Shown in pieces: positions 24,133-34,301 of a stretch of DNA of 64,000 nucleotides (position 1 is the stretch's first letter; the number at the start of each line of letters is the position of its first letter). Origin of the DNA: Papiliotrema nemorosa (taxonomy: Eukaryota; Basidiomycota; Tremellomycetes; Tremellales; Rhynchogastremaceae); assembly GCA_032158125.1 (NCBI GenBank), contig JASKOT010000033.1:124001-188000 (forward strand), given 5' to 3'. Below the pieces are notes generated by a model that worked only from the letters and a program-made list of their open reading frames with translations, searched no databases and was not told the origin of the DNA. Made by a program: the position numbers and the translations under genes.

Positions 24133-24247
24133 TTGTATCAACATACTTGGTCCATGTTGTATGAGGTTGTATAGTCCATCATGATCTAATGTCTTAATGT
24201 CTTCGGACACAATAGCTTGTATCCTTGTTCCACATTCCTTGCTTTCC

Positions 24248-25470
24248 TTAATAAAGCGGGGGGAACATCTTGTATCGCTTTCCGGGGAAGACTTTCGGGT
24301 CGAACTCCCGCTTGTAGCGCTTGTACTTGCCGGCCGACCAAATGGCCATGAAATATGTCCCTATCGAGGCATAAATGATGGCTGAAGTTAGCCATTTGCT
24401 ATATCCGACAGGATGCCATGCGACTCACTTCCGATGTCTCCACCAGTGAGGGCGATCAGACCGATCAAACCTATGATCTCGTACCAGTAATTGGCGCAAA
24501 CGGCGATACCAAAGCCCCAGCCGGTCGGGAATTTTCTCGGCTTTCCTGGAGGTTGCCTCAAGGACGCCAAATGGATGTGCGCGTACAAGTTGAGAGCTTC
24601 GGCGGACTGGAGCCATCAGTGAACCGAACTTTTGGGTTGGGTGAAAAATCACTTACCAAAATGACTCCGGTCCAAAAAGTGACCCATTTGGGGTTACCCA
24701 ACACTGTCCCCTCGAGAGCTGTGGCAGAGTACGCAGGTCGATACAATGTTAGGCCACAGAGGAGACCAACAAGCCCCCAATAGTATAGCATGCTGTGGGT
24801 TAGAAGATGCTACGGGGAGGGGCGACGCGACGGCACTCACTTTCGATACACATACGACACCGGGACAGTGTCTCGCGAAAAGGAATGAACAAATGCAGAT
24901 TCGAGGAATCTCTTGACGAAGTGGATCACCGTCAAGTTCCGGACAGTCCTGGTCGTTAGGCATACACCCAGTGACCCCAAAAGCCAAACCTACAATTGGA
25001 GTGTGGAGGGGACATATGCTCCCCAGATATACGGAGACAGATGCAGGAAGAGGGGGTTCAGGAATGGCACACCGACCTGAGCGTCAGTCATCAGACAAGT
25101 TGACCGTTCACGTCGGACTGACGTATTCCCAAAGGTAGAGGTTCCTGTAGGAGGTCTGCGCACCCAAATCTTTCAGCCGCAAAGTGGCCTTTTCACCGAT
25201 GCCATATTCACCCAGGCTTTTCGAATCCTCCACCAAAGGTAGAGGCTTTCCCTTTGCATCGAGCTTCGAAGGCAAGGTGAGTCGTTGCCGGTTAGCTACG
25301 AGCTGAAAAGTCAGCCTTGGGATGGACGTATAGAAACCCTGGCGTACCTTTGGGAATTTGGTGTTTACTCCTGCCTTGACATCAGCCACAGTGACCTGAT
25401 CTGGGTGTCGGCCTGTAAAGTCGAGATTGATCGAAGGCTTCCCCTTGGTCTCGATTGTAACGGTCACCAT
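24248..25470 (-). CDS. TSC13: Very-long-chain trans-2-enoyl-CoA reductase
   Basis: Seven exons (25470-25348, 25302-25123, 25076-24994, 24948-24841, 24792-24657, 24606-24429, 24381-24248) encode 313 aa. Tsc13 does the last step of each fatty-acid elongation cycle in the ER membrane, feeding sphingolipid synthesis. It has the N-terminal ubiquitin-like region, LKDLGAQTSYRNLYLWEY leading into the membrane domain, KRFLESAFVHSFS, NMLYYWGLVGLL, and the C-terminal reductase signature around GWGFGIAVCANYWYEIIG and YKMFPPLY. The first intron is 45 nt with no stop, so retention would add 15 residues. The C-terminal exon joins correctly only via the acceptor at 24382. It is divergent from mitochondrial uL2 by 162 nt. 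Confidence 0.94.
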
Positions 25471-25632
25471 GGTGAGTGAATGGTGTATAGGGACAGATGG
25501 TTACCGGTTCAAAGGGCGCGTCGACCGTGCCGGTGAGCGAGTTTTTGGGATAAAATGGATCCGAATAAATCCCGAATAAAATAATAACAACATACCCCCT
25601 CGCCTGAAACCTATATTTCGAGATTTCCAGCT

Positions 25633-27166
25633 ATGCTCTCTGCCTTGCAATCAAGCTCGCCGATCATGAGCAGCGCGATCAGGTCCGCCTCCTCCGTATG
25701 GAGGCAGTCAATATCTCGATCAACGGCAGCTTCGACCTCTAGGCAGGCGATTCGAGCATATGCCACGGAAGCGGAGCAGCAGCAGGCAGAGTACACTTAT
25801 GGTACCACCATCTCGAAAAGGCTAGAGGGTGCAGACATCAGGACGTACACGGGCAAAGGTGTCCCTCATCTCAACGTTAGTAGATCCATCATCCTCATTT
25901 GCATCGAGGGCTCATATCCAGTCGACGCGAAATCGAGTCAGTATCCACCATGCACATCTCTGGAATCAAGGTCCATTCAAACCGCTCACCATCCCCCTGA
26001 GGAGAAAAGGAGGTCGTAATGTGACTGGTCGGATCACCACTCGAGGTATAGGAGGAGGACACAAGAGGCGTCTGAGAACTCTGGATTTCTTCCGCTTCCA
26101 TCCTGGTGTGCACGATGTCGTGCGGATCGAATTTGATCCTGGACGTTCGGGACATATCGCCCTCATCCGAAGGAGGTACGATACCGTCGGTATGACTGCA
26201 GAGGAGAGGGCAAAAAGGGTGCAAGAGGTAGAAGAGGAAGATAGGAAGTTTGCCATGCCGCTGGAAGCTAGACTGCCGGTCAAATCGGGGTGGTCATATA
26301 TCCTTGCTCCAGACGGTCTGCGAGCAGGTGACACGGTCCAGTCGTTCCGACGGGGGATCCCAGATGGGTTTGTGGAGGGATGGAAGAATGAGCTGGAAGA
26401 GGGAGAAGAGCTATCGCCTCGTGCTCTGGGTCTGTTGAGGACGGTCGTGCTGAAACCTGGAAATGTCCTGCCGCTCTACCTGATCCCGCCTGGACAAACC
26501 ATTCACAACATTTCTTTCACCGCTCAGGGGAGCATGAAGATCTCTCGGTCGGCAGGAACTTCGGCTCAGATCGTCGCGCATCAAAAGGAGAATGGAGAGG
26601 CCCTCGGTGGTTTGGACATTCTAAAGATGGGACAACAGTGGACCAAGGATGGAACTTTGACCAAGAAGGACGGCTGGGTACTGGTGAAAATGACCAGCGG
26701 AGAAGTGAGAAAGCTATCGCCTGGATGTGTCGCAACGATTGGAAATGTCAGCAAGTGCGTCACGTCTCAACACCTCAAGGAGTATCGGCTGATCAATGTA
26801 GCAAAGAGTTCCAGTTGGTCAAACTCGGAAAGGCTGGTAGGGCGAGGAATTTGGGTAAACGACCCATCGTACGAGGTGTGGTCATGAACGCTGTGGACCA
26901 TCCCCATGGAGGTGAGCCAGCACCTCTTGCGTATGTTCGGGAGCTGACAGTCGTTAGGTGGTAAAGGTAAAGGCAAGGGAGGAAAGCAAGCCCACTCGTA
27001 CAAGGGAAAGCTTACTCGGGGCGTTCGAACACGACGACCCTTCCCTCTCAACAAACGTGGAAACAGAATGTACGTCTGTCTCTGCAGAGCGAGATGGCGA
27101 TGCTGACTGGACAGGGTGGTCACGCAACGACCAAGAGGTCCTCACTCGGGGAACCGAAAGAAGTAA
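25633..27166 (+). CDS. RML2: Mitochondrial large-subunit ribosomal protein uL2m
   Basis: Five exons (25633-25875, 25922-26754, 26802-26911, 26958-27069, 27115-27166) encode 449 aa. The protein is a core component of the mitochondrial large ribosomal subunit near the peptidyl-transferase centre. The N-terminus is Ser/Arg-rich with few acidic residues, as in mitochondrial presequences. The body has [40 protein letters not shown], then [40 protein letters not shown] and [18 protein letters not shown], all uL2 hallmarks; the conserved His lies in DHPHGG. A roughly 80-residue acidic insert between the two halves is lineage-specific. The final 45-nt intron splits the Met codon of GNRM and the frame then closes with [11 protein letters not shown]. 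Confidence 0.95.
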
Positions 27167-27598
27167 GAGTCAGGGGGGTGAATGGGGGGATTTGTATATC
27201 TACACCACGATATACATGCATACATTGCATTTTGACAGGGTCTTTGCCTCGTGCAGATCAAAGCTGCGATGGGTGGGAAGGTCTGGTGTTGGAGGGCTGC
27301 GCTCGGAATCGTGGCGGGTTTGTCGCACCTCATGCTGCTCGCGCCGAGCGGTACAGTACGCAGGGGGACGAGACCTTTAGATGATCATCGAGAGACGGAC
27401 CGTGATATAGGTGCAGGGTGCCTTGTGTGGGCCTATTGAAAAGTGAGACCCCATTGTTCGCGTCGACGGTCATTTGGCGAAGACGATGCCAAGGTGCAAC
27501 TGTTTCCCCTCAAGCTGATGATGAACTGTATCCCGAAGCGGTCAATATGGCTCTCGATGATGCCTCCCTCTTTCCTTCGCTGAAGCATGGGGCTTGAC

Positions 27599-28369
27599 CT
27601 ATACGTCCATCTCCCTTGAAGTCGTCTGACTCCAGGAGGCATTCAGATGGTCCTCTTTCAGCTGAGATTTGCGATGATGCAGCCGACGTAGAATGACATG
27701 GCCGGGTGGTCGATCGCGATGCAAACTCTCCGGCGGCGATGGGGCCAAGAACATGGTCTCGCTCGTCACGTCTTTGAGAGATGATCTCGAGAGAGCTACA
27801 CACGAGCTAGGTCGGAAGGCATTCGTCGTGGCGAGCGAATCAAGAGTGAACGCTAAGCCGGAACCTTGATGACGCGGTCCTTGCTGTGTAGTGGCGATGC
27901 GATGGTCAAAGCAAGCGAGGCTGCCATCGCCCTTGTCGAGAAACATCTGGAAGGCAGACAGCGGGGTTCCTGATCCGGCCGAAGAAGCTACAGCCTTACT
28001 TCCAGTCATGTCCCAACGCTTGTTGACAAGATTCCATACTGTGCTATTTGCCTCACTGCTCAACCCAGCAGAGAACATTGGGGAGGATCCACTTGCAACC
28101 AGCCCGAAGATATGGTTTGTATTCGCATCATCGCTGACGAGAGAGAATGGAGTCTCGAGGCAACGAAAAGCGAACAGGCCAGGAGAACAAAGACCTGTGT
28201 TGGAGGACAGCAATGGCCACAGTCGGGCACCCAACTCGAGGTGTCTCTGTGGAGGGGTTTCACATAGGAGCGGACCTCTAGCCACGCTGGCGCGGTGGGA
28301 CCGGGGCGTATTTTTCCCCACTCGCTGCCGTAGGATGAGACTGGGGGGGCCTCTTCGTGAATGGGACAA
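27599..28369 (-). CDS. Unassigned long open frame, possible exon
   Basis: A 256-codon open frame with no ATG at its left limit (the first codon is TTG), so if real it is an internal or partial exon. Its middle portion (for example SPMFSAGLSSEANSTVWNLV and DGSLACFDHRIATT) is vaguely reminiscent of beta-propeller blades, but the end is Arg/His/Ser-rich and not protein-like. I do not recognise any family, and no clean splice partner was found. It could be chance, since a + strand frame of 161 codons overlaps it. It is reported because frames this long are uncommon outside genes in this window. Confidence 0.2.
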   Translation of the reverse strand: MSHSRRGPPSLILRQRVGKNTPRSHRASVARGPLLCETPPQRHLELGARLWPLLSSNTGLCSPGLFAFRCLETPFSLVSDDANTNHIFGLVASGSSPMFSAGLSSEANSTVWNLVNKRWDMTGSKAVASSAGSGTPLSAFQMFLDKGDGSLACFDHRIATTQQGPRHQGSGLAFTLDSLATTNAFRPSSCVALSRSSLKDVTSETMFLAPSPPESLHRDRPPGHVILRRLHHRKSQLKEDHLNASWSQTTSREMDV

Positions 28370-28444
28370 TCAGTAATGCATACCGATCATCTGTGTTCAA
28401 CCAAACACACCGAAATTGACGAATTCCCTCGTGACGAGAGACAG

Positions 28445-28470
28445 GTATATATACATTAAAATTTAAAATC
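28445..28470 (+). promoter_or_regulatory. TATA-rich promoter element of the U2 gene
   Basis: A strongly AT-rich block beginning GTATATATACATTAAA sits immediately upstream of the U2 5' end. It is by far the most AT-rich spot nearby and fits a core promoter for an snRNA gene, although the distance to the RNA start is short. Confidence 0.4.
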
Positions 28471-28473
28471 AGT

Positions 28474-28620
28474 ATCCTCTCTGGCCTCTTTTGGCTAAGA
28501 TCATGTGTAGTATCTGTTCTTAACGCTGTGAGAAGCGTTACAACCCTACGGGGTTTCCTTCTCATGCAATTTATCCTTGCCCGCGTTCTCCTCTACAGCT
28601 TGCTGCACGAGACGCAAGAT
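28474..28620 (+). ncRNA. U2 spliceosomal snRNA
   Basis: The 5' portion reads CTGGCCTCTTTTGGCTAAGA then TCATGTGTAGTATCTGTTCT, nearly identical to the universal U2 5' domain: stem I, the GTAGTA that pairs with intron branch sites, and the U6-pairing region. Downstream come a stem IIa hairpin (AACGC...GCGTT), a stem IIb hairpin (ACCC TACG GGGT), a candidate Sm-protein site AATTTAT at 28568-28574, and a 3' stem-loop pairing GCGTTCTC (28583-28590) with GAGACGC (28609-28615) around a TGCTGCAC loop. U2 recognises the branch point; with over 160 introns in this window it is in heavy demand. The 5' end is set within a few nt by homology and the 3' end is approximate. It lies on the + strand, upstream of the convergent MFS gene. 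Confidence 0.93.
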
Positions 28621-29117
28621 GTCGCTGGCCATACACTATCGCCTTCTGATGTCAGGGTACCCCCCCCACTTGGAAAATTATCTTTTGCATGAGGAGGAGG
28701 ATGGATGCAGAATGGGCGAGCAGGGAGATGGTGGTGACGCGGCGGGTTCGAATTTGGGTTAGTGCAACGGGGGTCAGCGTGATTTGCGCGGTGGCGGCGA
28801 AAATAGCTGTACTTCCGTGATTTCATTCCGCACGAGTCTTCTGCCCGCCTACACTTGCCGTCAGGCTGCATGCATCATGAAGGTGAGTCGGTTGCCACGA
28901 CCTGCGTCCAGAACACCTGCCAGGACGTCAGAACGACGGGAATAATCAGAGTCAGCCGTGCCGTAGAACGGTCGCCCTGCAACATCGATCCTCACAGCAT
29001 TAGGACGAGCTGGCCGCTTCCAGCAGCGAGTTTCCGCTCTAATGCATGGCAAATGTTCTGCGCAAAGACATACGGTGCAAGATGATGATACAAGAATTCT
29101 TCGAGAATACACCTGAC
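28621..29117. other. Convergent intergenic region, U2 / MFS transporter
   Basis: About 500 nt with no recognised gene. A patch near 28740 (GGTTCGAATTTGGG) resembles a tRNA T-loop but no cloverleaf forms around it. A C-run lies near 28660. Confidence 0.4.
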
Positions 29118-31277
29118 TCATGAAGGTGCGTTATCCACAACCTCTTCATCGCTGCAACCGATGATACGCTTGTACAACGGCTTGTTGCCTGCCAAGCAGA
29201 ATGGCAGGGGCAAGGAGACCACCACAGCGCCAAACGAGAACCTGTCGATCAGCTCCACTATGCGTCAAGGCTGACTGCACAACTCACCAACAAACGGCAG
29301 CCCAAGATACATGATCATACAGCTGCCCGCCCACGACTGCACCGACACTGGTCGAGATCGCTGCCCGTGAGTTATGTGGTAATAAGTTGGACCTGAGAAC
29401 GCACCAAAGGCAAGATTCATCGCTGCAAATTGATCTGCCCGGTCAGCATCGCCCGACATTGCTTGTCCACTTCACTCACGTATCTCACTCATCCCTTCCT
29501 GCAATATTCAGCGAGGGACGATCCATGGGTACGACTCACAATCTGACGAGCCGCCATGGCCACTTCTAAACCGACAGGTCCCAGCGCACAATTTAATCCA
29601 GTCACTTGACCATCAGCAGTCTTTCCTTCTCAGGCTGATAACACTCACGGGCGAGGGCAAAGTACACGACGAAAGCCGGCAAGCTAGATTTGAGTAGAAG
29701 AAGCGCGATCCATGGCGCAGTGAAGACGAAAGAAGGGAACATGATCCATTCCGAGCCATACTTGTCCGCCAGGGCACCGACGATAGGTGCAGCCACAAAC
29801 GACGGAGCAGATGCGGCCACTGAGAATCAGCTGATCGTCTCGCACCATCGCTCTCTCTTACGATATGCTAGTCCCACAAACGACGAATTCTTATGCCAGA
29901 CGCTCTGAACACGGAGCGTCAGTCTAAACTCCATTAGCGTACGAGTCCCACCAATGGAGTGAGCAAGACGCACGTAGGGTCCACAGCCCCAACAATGAGC
30001 CCGTAAACGGCGGTCGCAGCAAAGCCGTTCATTCCCCTCGGGGATTTGGCAAACGCGACTAGGATCCCCCACGGCGAAAGTTGCTTTTGCTTCGTGATCT
30101 GGTCCTCACTGCTGATTGTAGGCGACTCGTCCGCGGTGGAAGCAGGTTCGTCGGGATCGCTGAACTTCTCCACGTCCGCCGAAGCAATAGGATTCGCAGG
30201 ATTGACAGGTCTAGGAAGATCTTTTTGCTCTATGACGAGGAGACGCATGAACAGGTCGATGGCGCAGATGATGATGGTGAAGATGAATGGACTATGCCAA
30301 CCAAGGTTCCAGTACAGAGCACCACCAATAGGAGGAGCCTGGAATCAGCTAAAAAAGCCTCAAGGCAAGGGAGAGCTCACGATCGTGGTACCGATGGACA
30401 CTCCTGCAACGGCGTACCCTATCTGACGCCCCAGATTCTTCTCTTCTACGTTTTCGCAACTACCATCAGCTGCTCGATGACTGTCGAACGTACATGAGAG
30501 CAAAGCCGACTATCATTAGCGGGTACTTACTTCAATGCGAAAGGCTCACCTGTCCAGACGACCGTACTTGCTGCTCCTTGTAGGAACCGCGCAACAACCA
30601 TGACCCAGTACGGTCTACACAGCATGAAGAGCAGCAGGCCCGCTTCCAATACGCAGACGCTGATGACCAGCGGGCCCCGCCGGTAAGGATGCCGTGCGAA
30701 ATACCAGGCCACAGGGAAGGTCACTGGTAATCAGGGCCGTCTATACGGGAGGCGCCAGGCTAAGGGGAGTCCGATACGAAACGTGTACACACTGATGAAG
30801 ATGCCGATAGAGTATGCAAACATCAACCAAGATGTCAAGCCTGAGATATTGGTGTATCCTAGATCTTGTAAACGGTAGGGTAGCACAGGTACCACGACGG
30901 CCTGTCAAATCAGTTTCGGTCCGCATCGTCATGACTTGGACATCCGGGCGAGATGACGACTCACATAGGCCAGGGCATCAGTTGCTACCCCCAGCGCGAC
31001 GACAGCGGTGATGTACCATGCAGAAGACCTCCACTGATTGATGAGCGACTAGCGTGTTCAAGATTTTCCAGCCCACCTTTTGACCCCAGCTATTCCACCT
31101 TTGCTTTCTACGTTGTGCGCTCGACATCGTCTCAGCTGGCTTTTCTTCGTGCGTGTCCTTCGCCTCGACATTCACACTACGATCGGTAGCCGCGGACACA
31201 GACGACTGGCGCATTTGCGGTCCCCCAGGTGTTTCGGACTGAATTACGGGAGTAATCGTTTCGGAAGTCGACGGCAT
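29118..31277 (-). CDS. MFS transporter, DHA1-like multidrug/monoamine type
   Basis: Fourteen exons (31277-31077, 31033-30965, 30901-30793, 30723-30550, 30509-30494, 30459-30381, 30338-29943, 29904-29862, 29819-29649, 29604-29540, 29498-29480, 29434-29393, 29360-29288, 29241-29118) encode 526 aa. After a hydrophilic N-tail come hydrophobic helices consistent with twelve. The markers are VARFLQGAASTVVWTVGFAL, NLGRQIGYAVAGVSIG, APPIGGALYW and, in the second half, SSFVGLAYLAASAPSFVAAP and IVGALADKYG. This is the pattern of proton-coupled export carriers related to vesicular amine transporters; the substrate cannot be read. A long Ser/Glu/Pro-rich cytosolic loop (SSEDQITKQKQL) separates the halves. 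Exons of 16 and 19 nt and an intron of 32 nt make it the most fragmented gene here. Plasma-membrane or vacuolar location is inferred. Confidence 0.88.
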
Positions 31278-31571
31278 TGTGAGCAGAAAGAGAGATTGAG
31301 AGACCTGGAGAGTTGACCCGTATAGCAGTGTCAAGATATATGCCGTAGACGGAGCATCGATGCGCAATGGATCAAAGATCGCAAACGAAAATAACCAAAG
31401 AACGGTGATGATCACGGTTTCAAGTCACCGCGAGAAAAATCGGTCAATCACCTCGGCAAATCTGATGTCAATTGGCCCACAACCTCGTATGCATCCAGGC
31501 CATTATAGAACGAGCACGGCACATGACGCATCATATACATGGCGCAAGGAGTATGGTCCCATCACAGTTCG

Positions 31572-34039
31572 TCATGTCCGATCGCCGGGATACCTCCTCG
31601 CTGTCCTCAGAACATCCTGTACGAGCTCATCGCTGACACCATGCAACACCCGTAGATCAAGGACAAAGCCGTTCAAGAGGTTTCTGGGAGACGACCTTTG
31701 GTTCTCCTCCGTCGTCTCCTCATCAGCAGGCGGCGAGTGCTGACGACAAAGGAAATCTCGATCCAGGACCGCTGAAACAGCGCTATTCTTTGACGATCTC
31801 TGCTTTCGGGTAGCCAAATACGATCCTTGTTTGATGTAATCGACCTGTGGGCGCGCAGCCCGACCGCTCTGTGACCGTTCATCGATCGGTGGAACTACCA
31901 CCACGGGGGTCCGCGGTCGGCTTTCAGGTGCAAGGTGAGGTGTGAAAGCCTTTGCAGAAGTGGATCGACGGGGTTCATGCGGCGACCTATAACGCTGAGG
32001 CAAATCGTCCGGAGGAGGGGGCAAGCTGTCGTCTTCGTTGACCTCTGCTATGTAGCAGGACGTCCTGGCTACCATTATAGGGCCGACCGGTGTTGACATT
32101 AGTTTTTTAGGCGAGCTGAAGAATGTGCGTTCGTTAACAGCTGGAGGGGCAGATTCGATTTTGGTCCCACCGTAGCTGTGTCTATGCGGTTTCATATCTT
32201 CATCGGGCGTCGCGAGACGCTCCTTGCGATCCAACTGTCGCCCTATAGGCGTGGAAGTGTGGTCGCGCTTGACCTCGACCGTGATATGTCGCTTTTCGTA
32301 GCGAGACAGAGAAAATGCTTCATTGGACGGATCTGAAGCATCGAAAGACTCTGTATGCTCCTCGGACTTGGCTTGGGACTCGTTGATGTATCTTGACGTG
32401 GATTTGGGCGTTGATGGGCGGTGGACGATCTGAATCTGTGATTCGTCGTTGGCTAGAGAGGACATGTGTTCCACAGCCTCTACATCTGTCTCGGATCGGC
32501 GCTCTTGCAGTGCGGGACGGCGTGACGCTTCTGGTCCAAGTCTGTCCATCGGTGTCGCATGTGTCGATGTCTCGCGCCTTCTACGCTCATTTCGCCTTTC
32601 GCGAGAGTATTCTGATAGCTGATCGTCCGGAATATCATCGTCTAGAGGATCAACGTCGCTACTCTTCCCGTCATTTCCTATCCGACTTGCTTCGGCGTCG
32701 TCAGGTTCTGCTTGCGACGACGGTGCGGTCGACTGTGAGAATAGGGCCATGGGATCCCGCTTGCTCGACGCAAACCGACTCTTCACGATACGTCGAGGCT
32801 TCTTGATCGCAAGGTCGGCATCGTATTCATCGTCCTCTGCTGAGTCGTCATGCATTCCGTCTAGGCTTTCGATGATTTGACCCCGGTGAGATGTCTCTGG
32901 TGTCGGGCGTCTTTCTGACATGCTTGGATCCTCGAGCGCGTCTAGAGCATTCGCCATCAACGTCCCTTGTCGATGTGGCGAGTCGTTACTTGTATCCGGC
33001 GTTGCACACGAGGGCATCGGTTGCCCGAGCGGAGGGAAAGAAGGGGTTGCAGATGCAGGTGAAGCTTTTCGTTTGCCCTTGCGATCGACGGACAGCATAT
33101 CATGGGCAGGTGACCCTGTCGGTGATGAGGGAAGAGGCGATGCAAGATCCTTTTGCAGGTCATCATCGACCAGCGGAAACGCGGTCATACTGTCGAGATT
33201 CGACCTGTCCTCGGGTGCGACGTGGAATATCCATTCTGGTACGGTATTCTGCTTCGCTCCATTCGCAGGAAAAAGGTATGGCTGAAGGAAGTCGGTGATG
33301 AAGGTCAATGGGGGTTGCTTAGACATGAGCGATCGTCTCCAACTCCACTCACGGAGCGAGACGGCCCTGCGGTTGGAGCTGCATACATGGTTTCTCGTGG
33401 CTTCGGTTGCACAGGACTCGAATCAGAACTGTATATATCGTCAGTCGCAAACCAGATGCTTCTGAACAGACTCACTGCCCAGTGAACCACTTTGTCACAA
33501 CTGCGCGGGCCTCTAGAGAATCGTAGTCGCTGACGGGGCGCGCGTCTGGCCAAAAGAGCGAATTGGTAGAATCGCCCGTGTAGATATCCCAGTCCCTGAT
33601 GTCGAGCACGATCTCGGGCAAAGGGCGACGCCTCCTGGGCACGATTCTAAAGACAAACTCCTCTATTTGGAAAACCGCACGGACACGGGATCTCAAAGCT
33701 TTGGTCGGTGTTGTAGAGTTCAGACGCTTTCTAGAGATTAACCTTCCCGCGGTTGATGAATCTGGGTCAGGCTCACATTTCGAGAGCTTTGACAGAGTTT
33801 AGGTCAAAGAACACTCTGATGGTATGAGTCTCGTCAGAGATGGTGGCTTGTACCGTGGTGTCGTCGAAGGGCGCCTCAAACTGAAGATCAATGAGAGAGT
33901 TCGAGGGATTCTTTGTTCAACATACTCTGACAACCTGACAGAATCGCTTTCCCCTCCAAGGGGTCGCCAAATTTGCGCCGTGGTCTTTGTCGTGTTGCAA
34001 GATGGTCTTTTCTATCCACGAATCTGTCACTGATGCCAT
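31572..34039 (-). CDS. TPP1-like OB-fold protein, candidate shelterin subunit
   Basis: Five exons (34039-33935, 33880-33777, 33730-33476, 33428-33353, 33317-31572) encode 761 aa. The N-terminal 155 residues look like the TPP1/Tpz1/Est3 OB fold: MASVTDSWIEKTIL resembles the Trp-Ile start of that fold, followed by VQATISDETHTIRVFFD, a barrel strand RSRVRAVFQIEEFVFRIV and PLPEIVLDIRDWDIY. In that family the fold recruits telomerase. The remaining 600 residues are disordered, rich in Ser/Pro/Asp/Glu with basic clusters KRKAS and RRNERRRRE, and could carry short binding motifs for other shelterin proteins. The assignment is by pattern only; no family motif outside the OB region is recognised. Alternative: an unrelated OB-fold DNA-binding or replication factor. 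It is divergent from DRS1 by 262 nt and its stop is 294 nt from the MFS start codon. Confidence 0.55.
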
Positions 34040-34301
34040 CGAGGAGTACTCATGAGGCCGCCGAGTCACCAATGTACTGTACTCGAGTATGATGAGGAAA
34101 AGCCCCCCCCCCCCTTTGGAGATCTCGACGCGTCTGGGGTGAGGTTGACTGGACCTCTGATCTCAAAACCTGAACTGATAATGACGTGTCCACCCTCCAC
34201 CCCCACTTCGGATCCGAGATTGACCGGTTTTGAGAATTTCAGACCCATTCTACATACACCCAAGTCGTCTTGCTTCAACATCGCTCAAGGTCAACTTCAC
34301 C

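Larger units (their letters stand above)
27167..28473. other. Unresolved region between uL2m and U2 snRNA
   Basis: About 1.3 kb with no recognised gene. It contains the 257-codon - strand open frame listed separately, smaller frames on both strands, and the U2 promoter at its right end. GC content is similar to the genic parts. It could hold an unannotated - strand gene or a non-coding RNA. Confidence 0.35.

Noticed and set aside
28740..28760. tRNA T-loop-like string GGTTCGAATTTGGG
   Set aside because: No matching acceptor stem, D-arm or anticodon arm could be arranged around it on the same strand.
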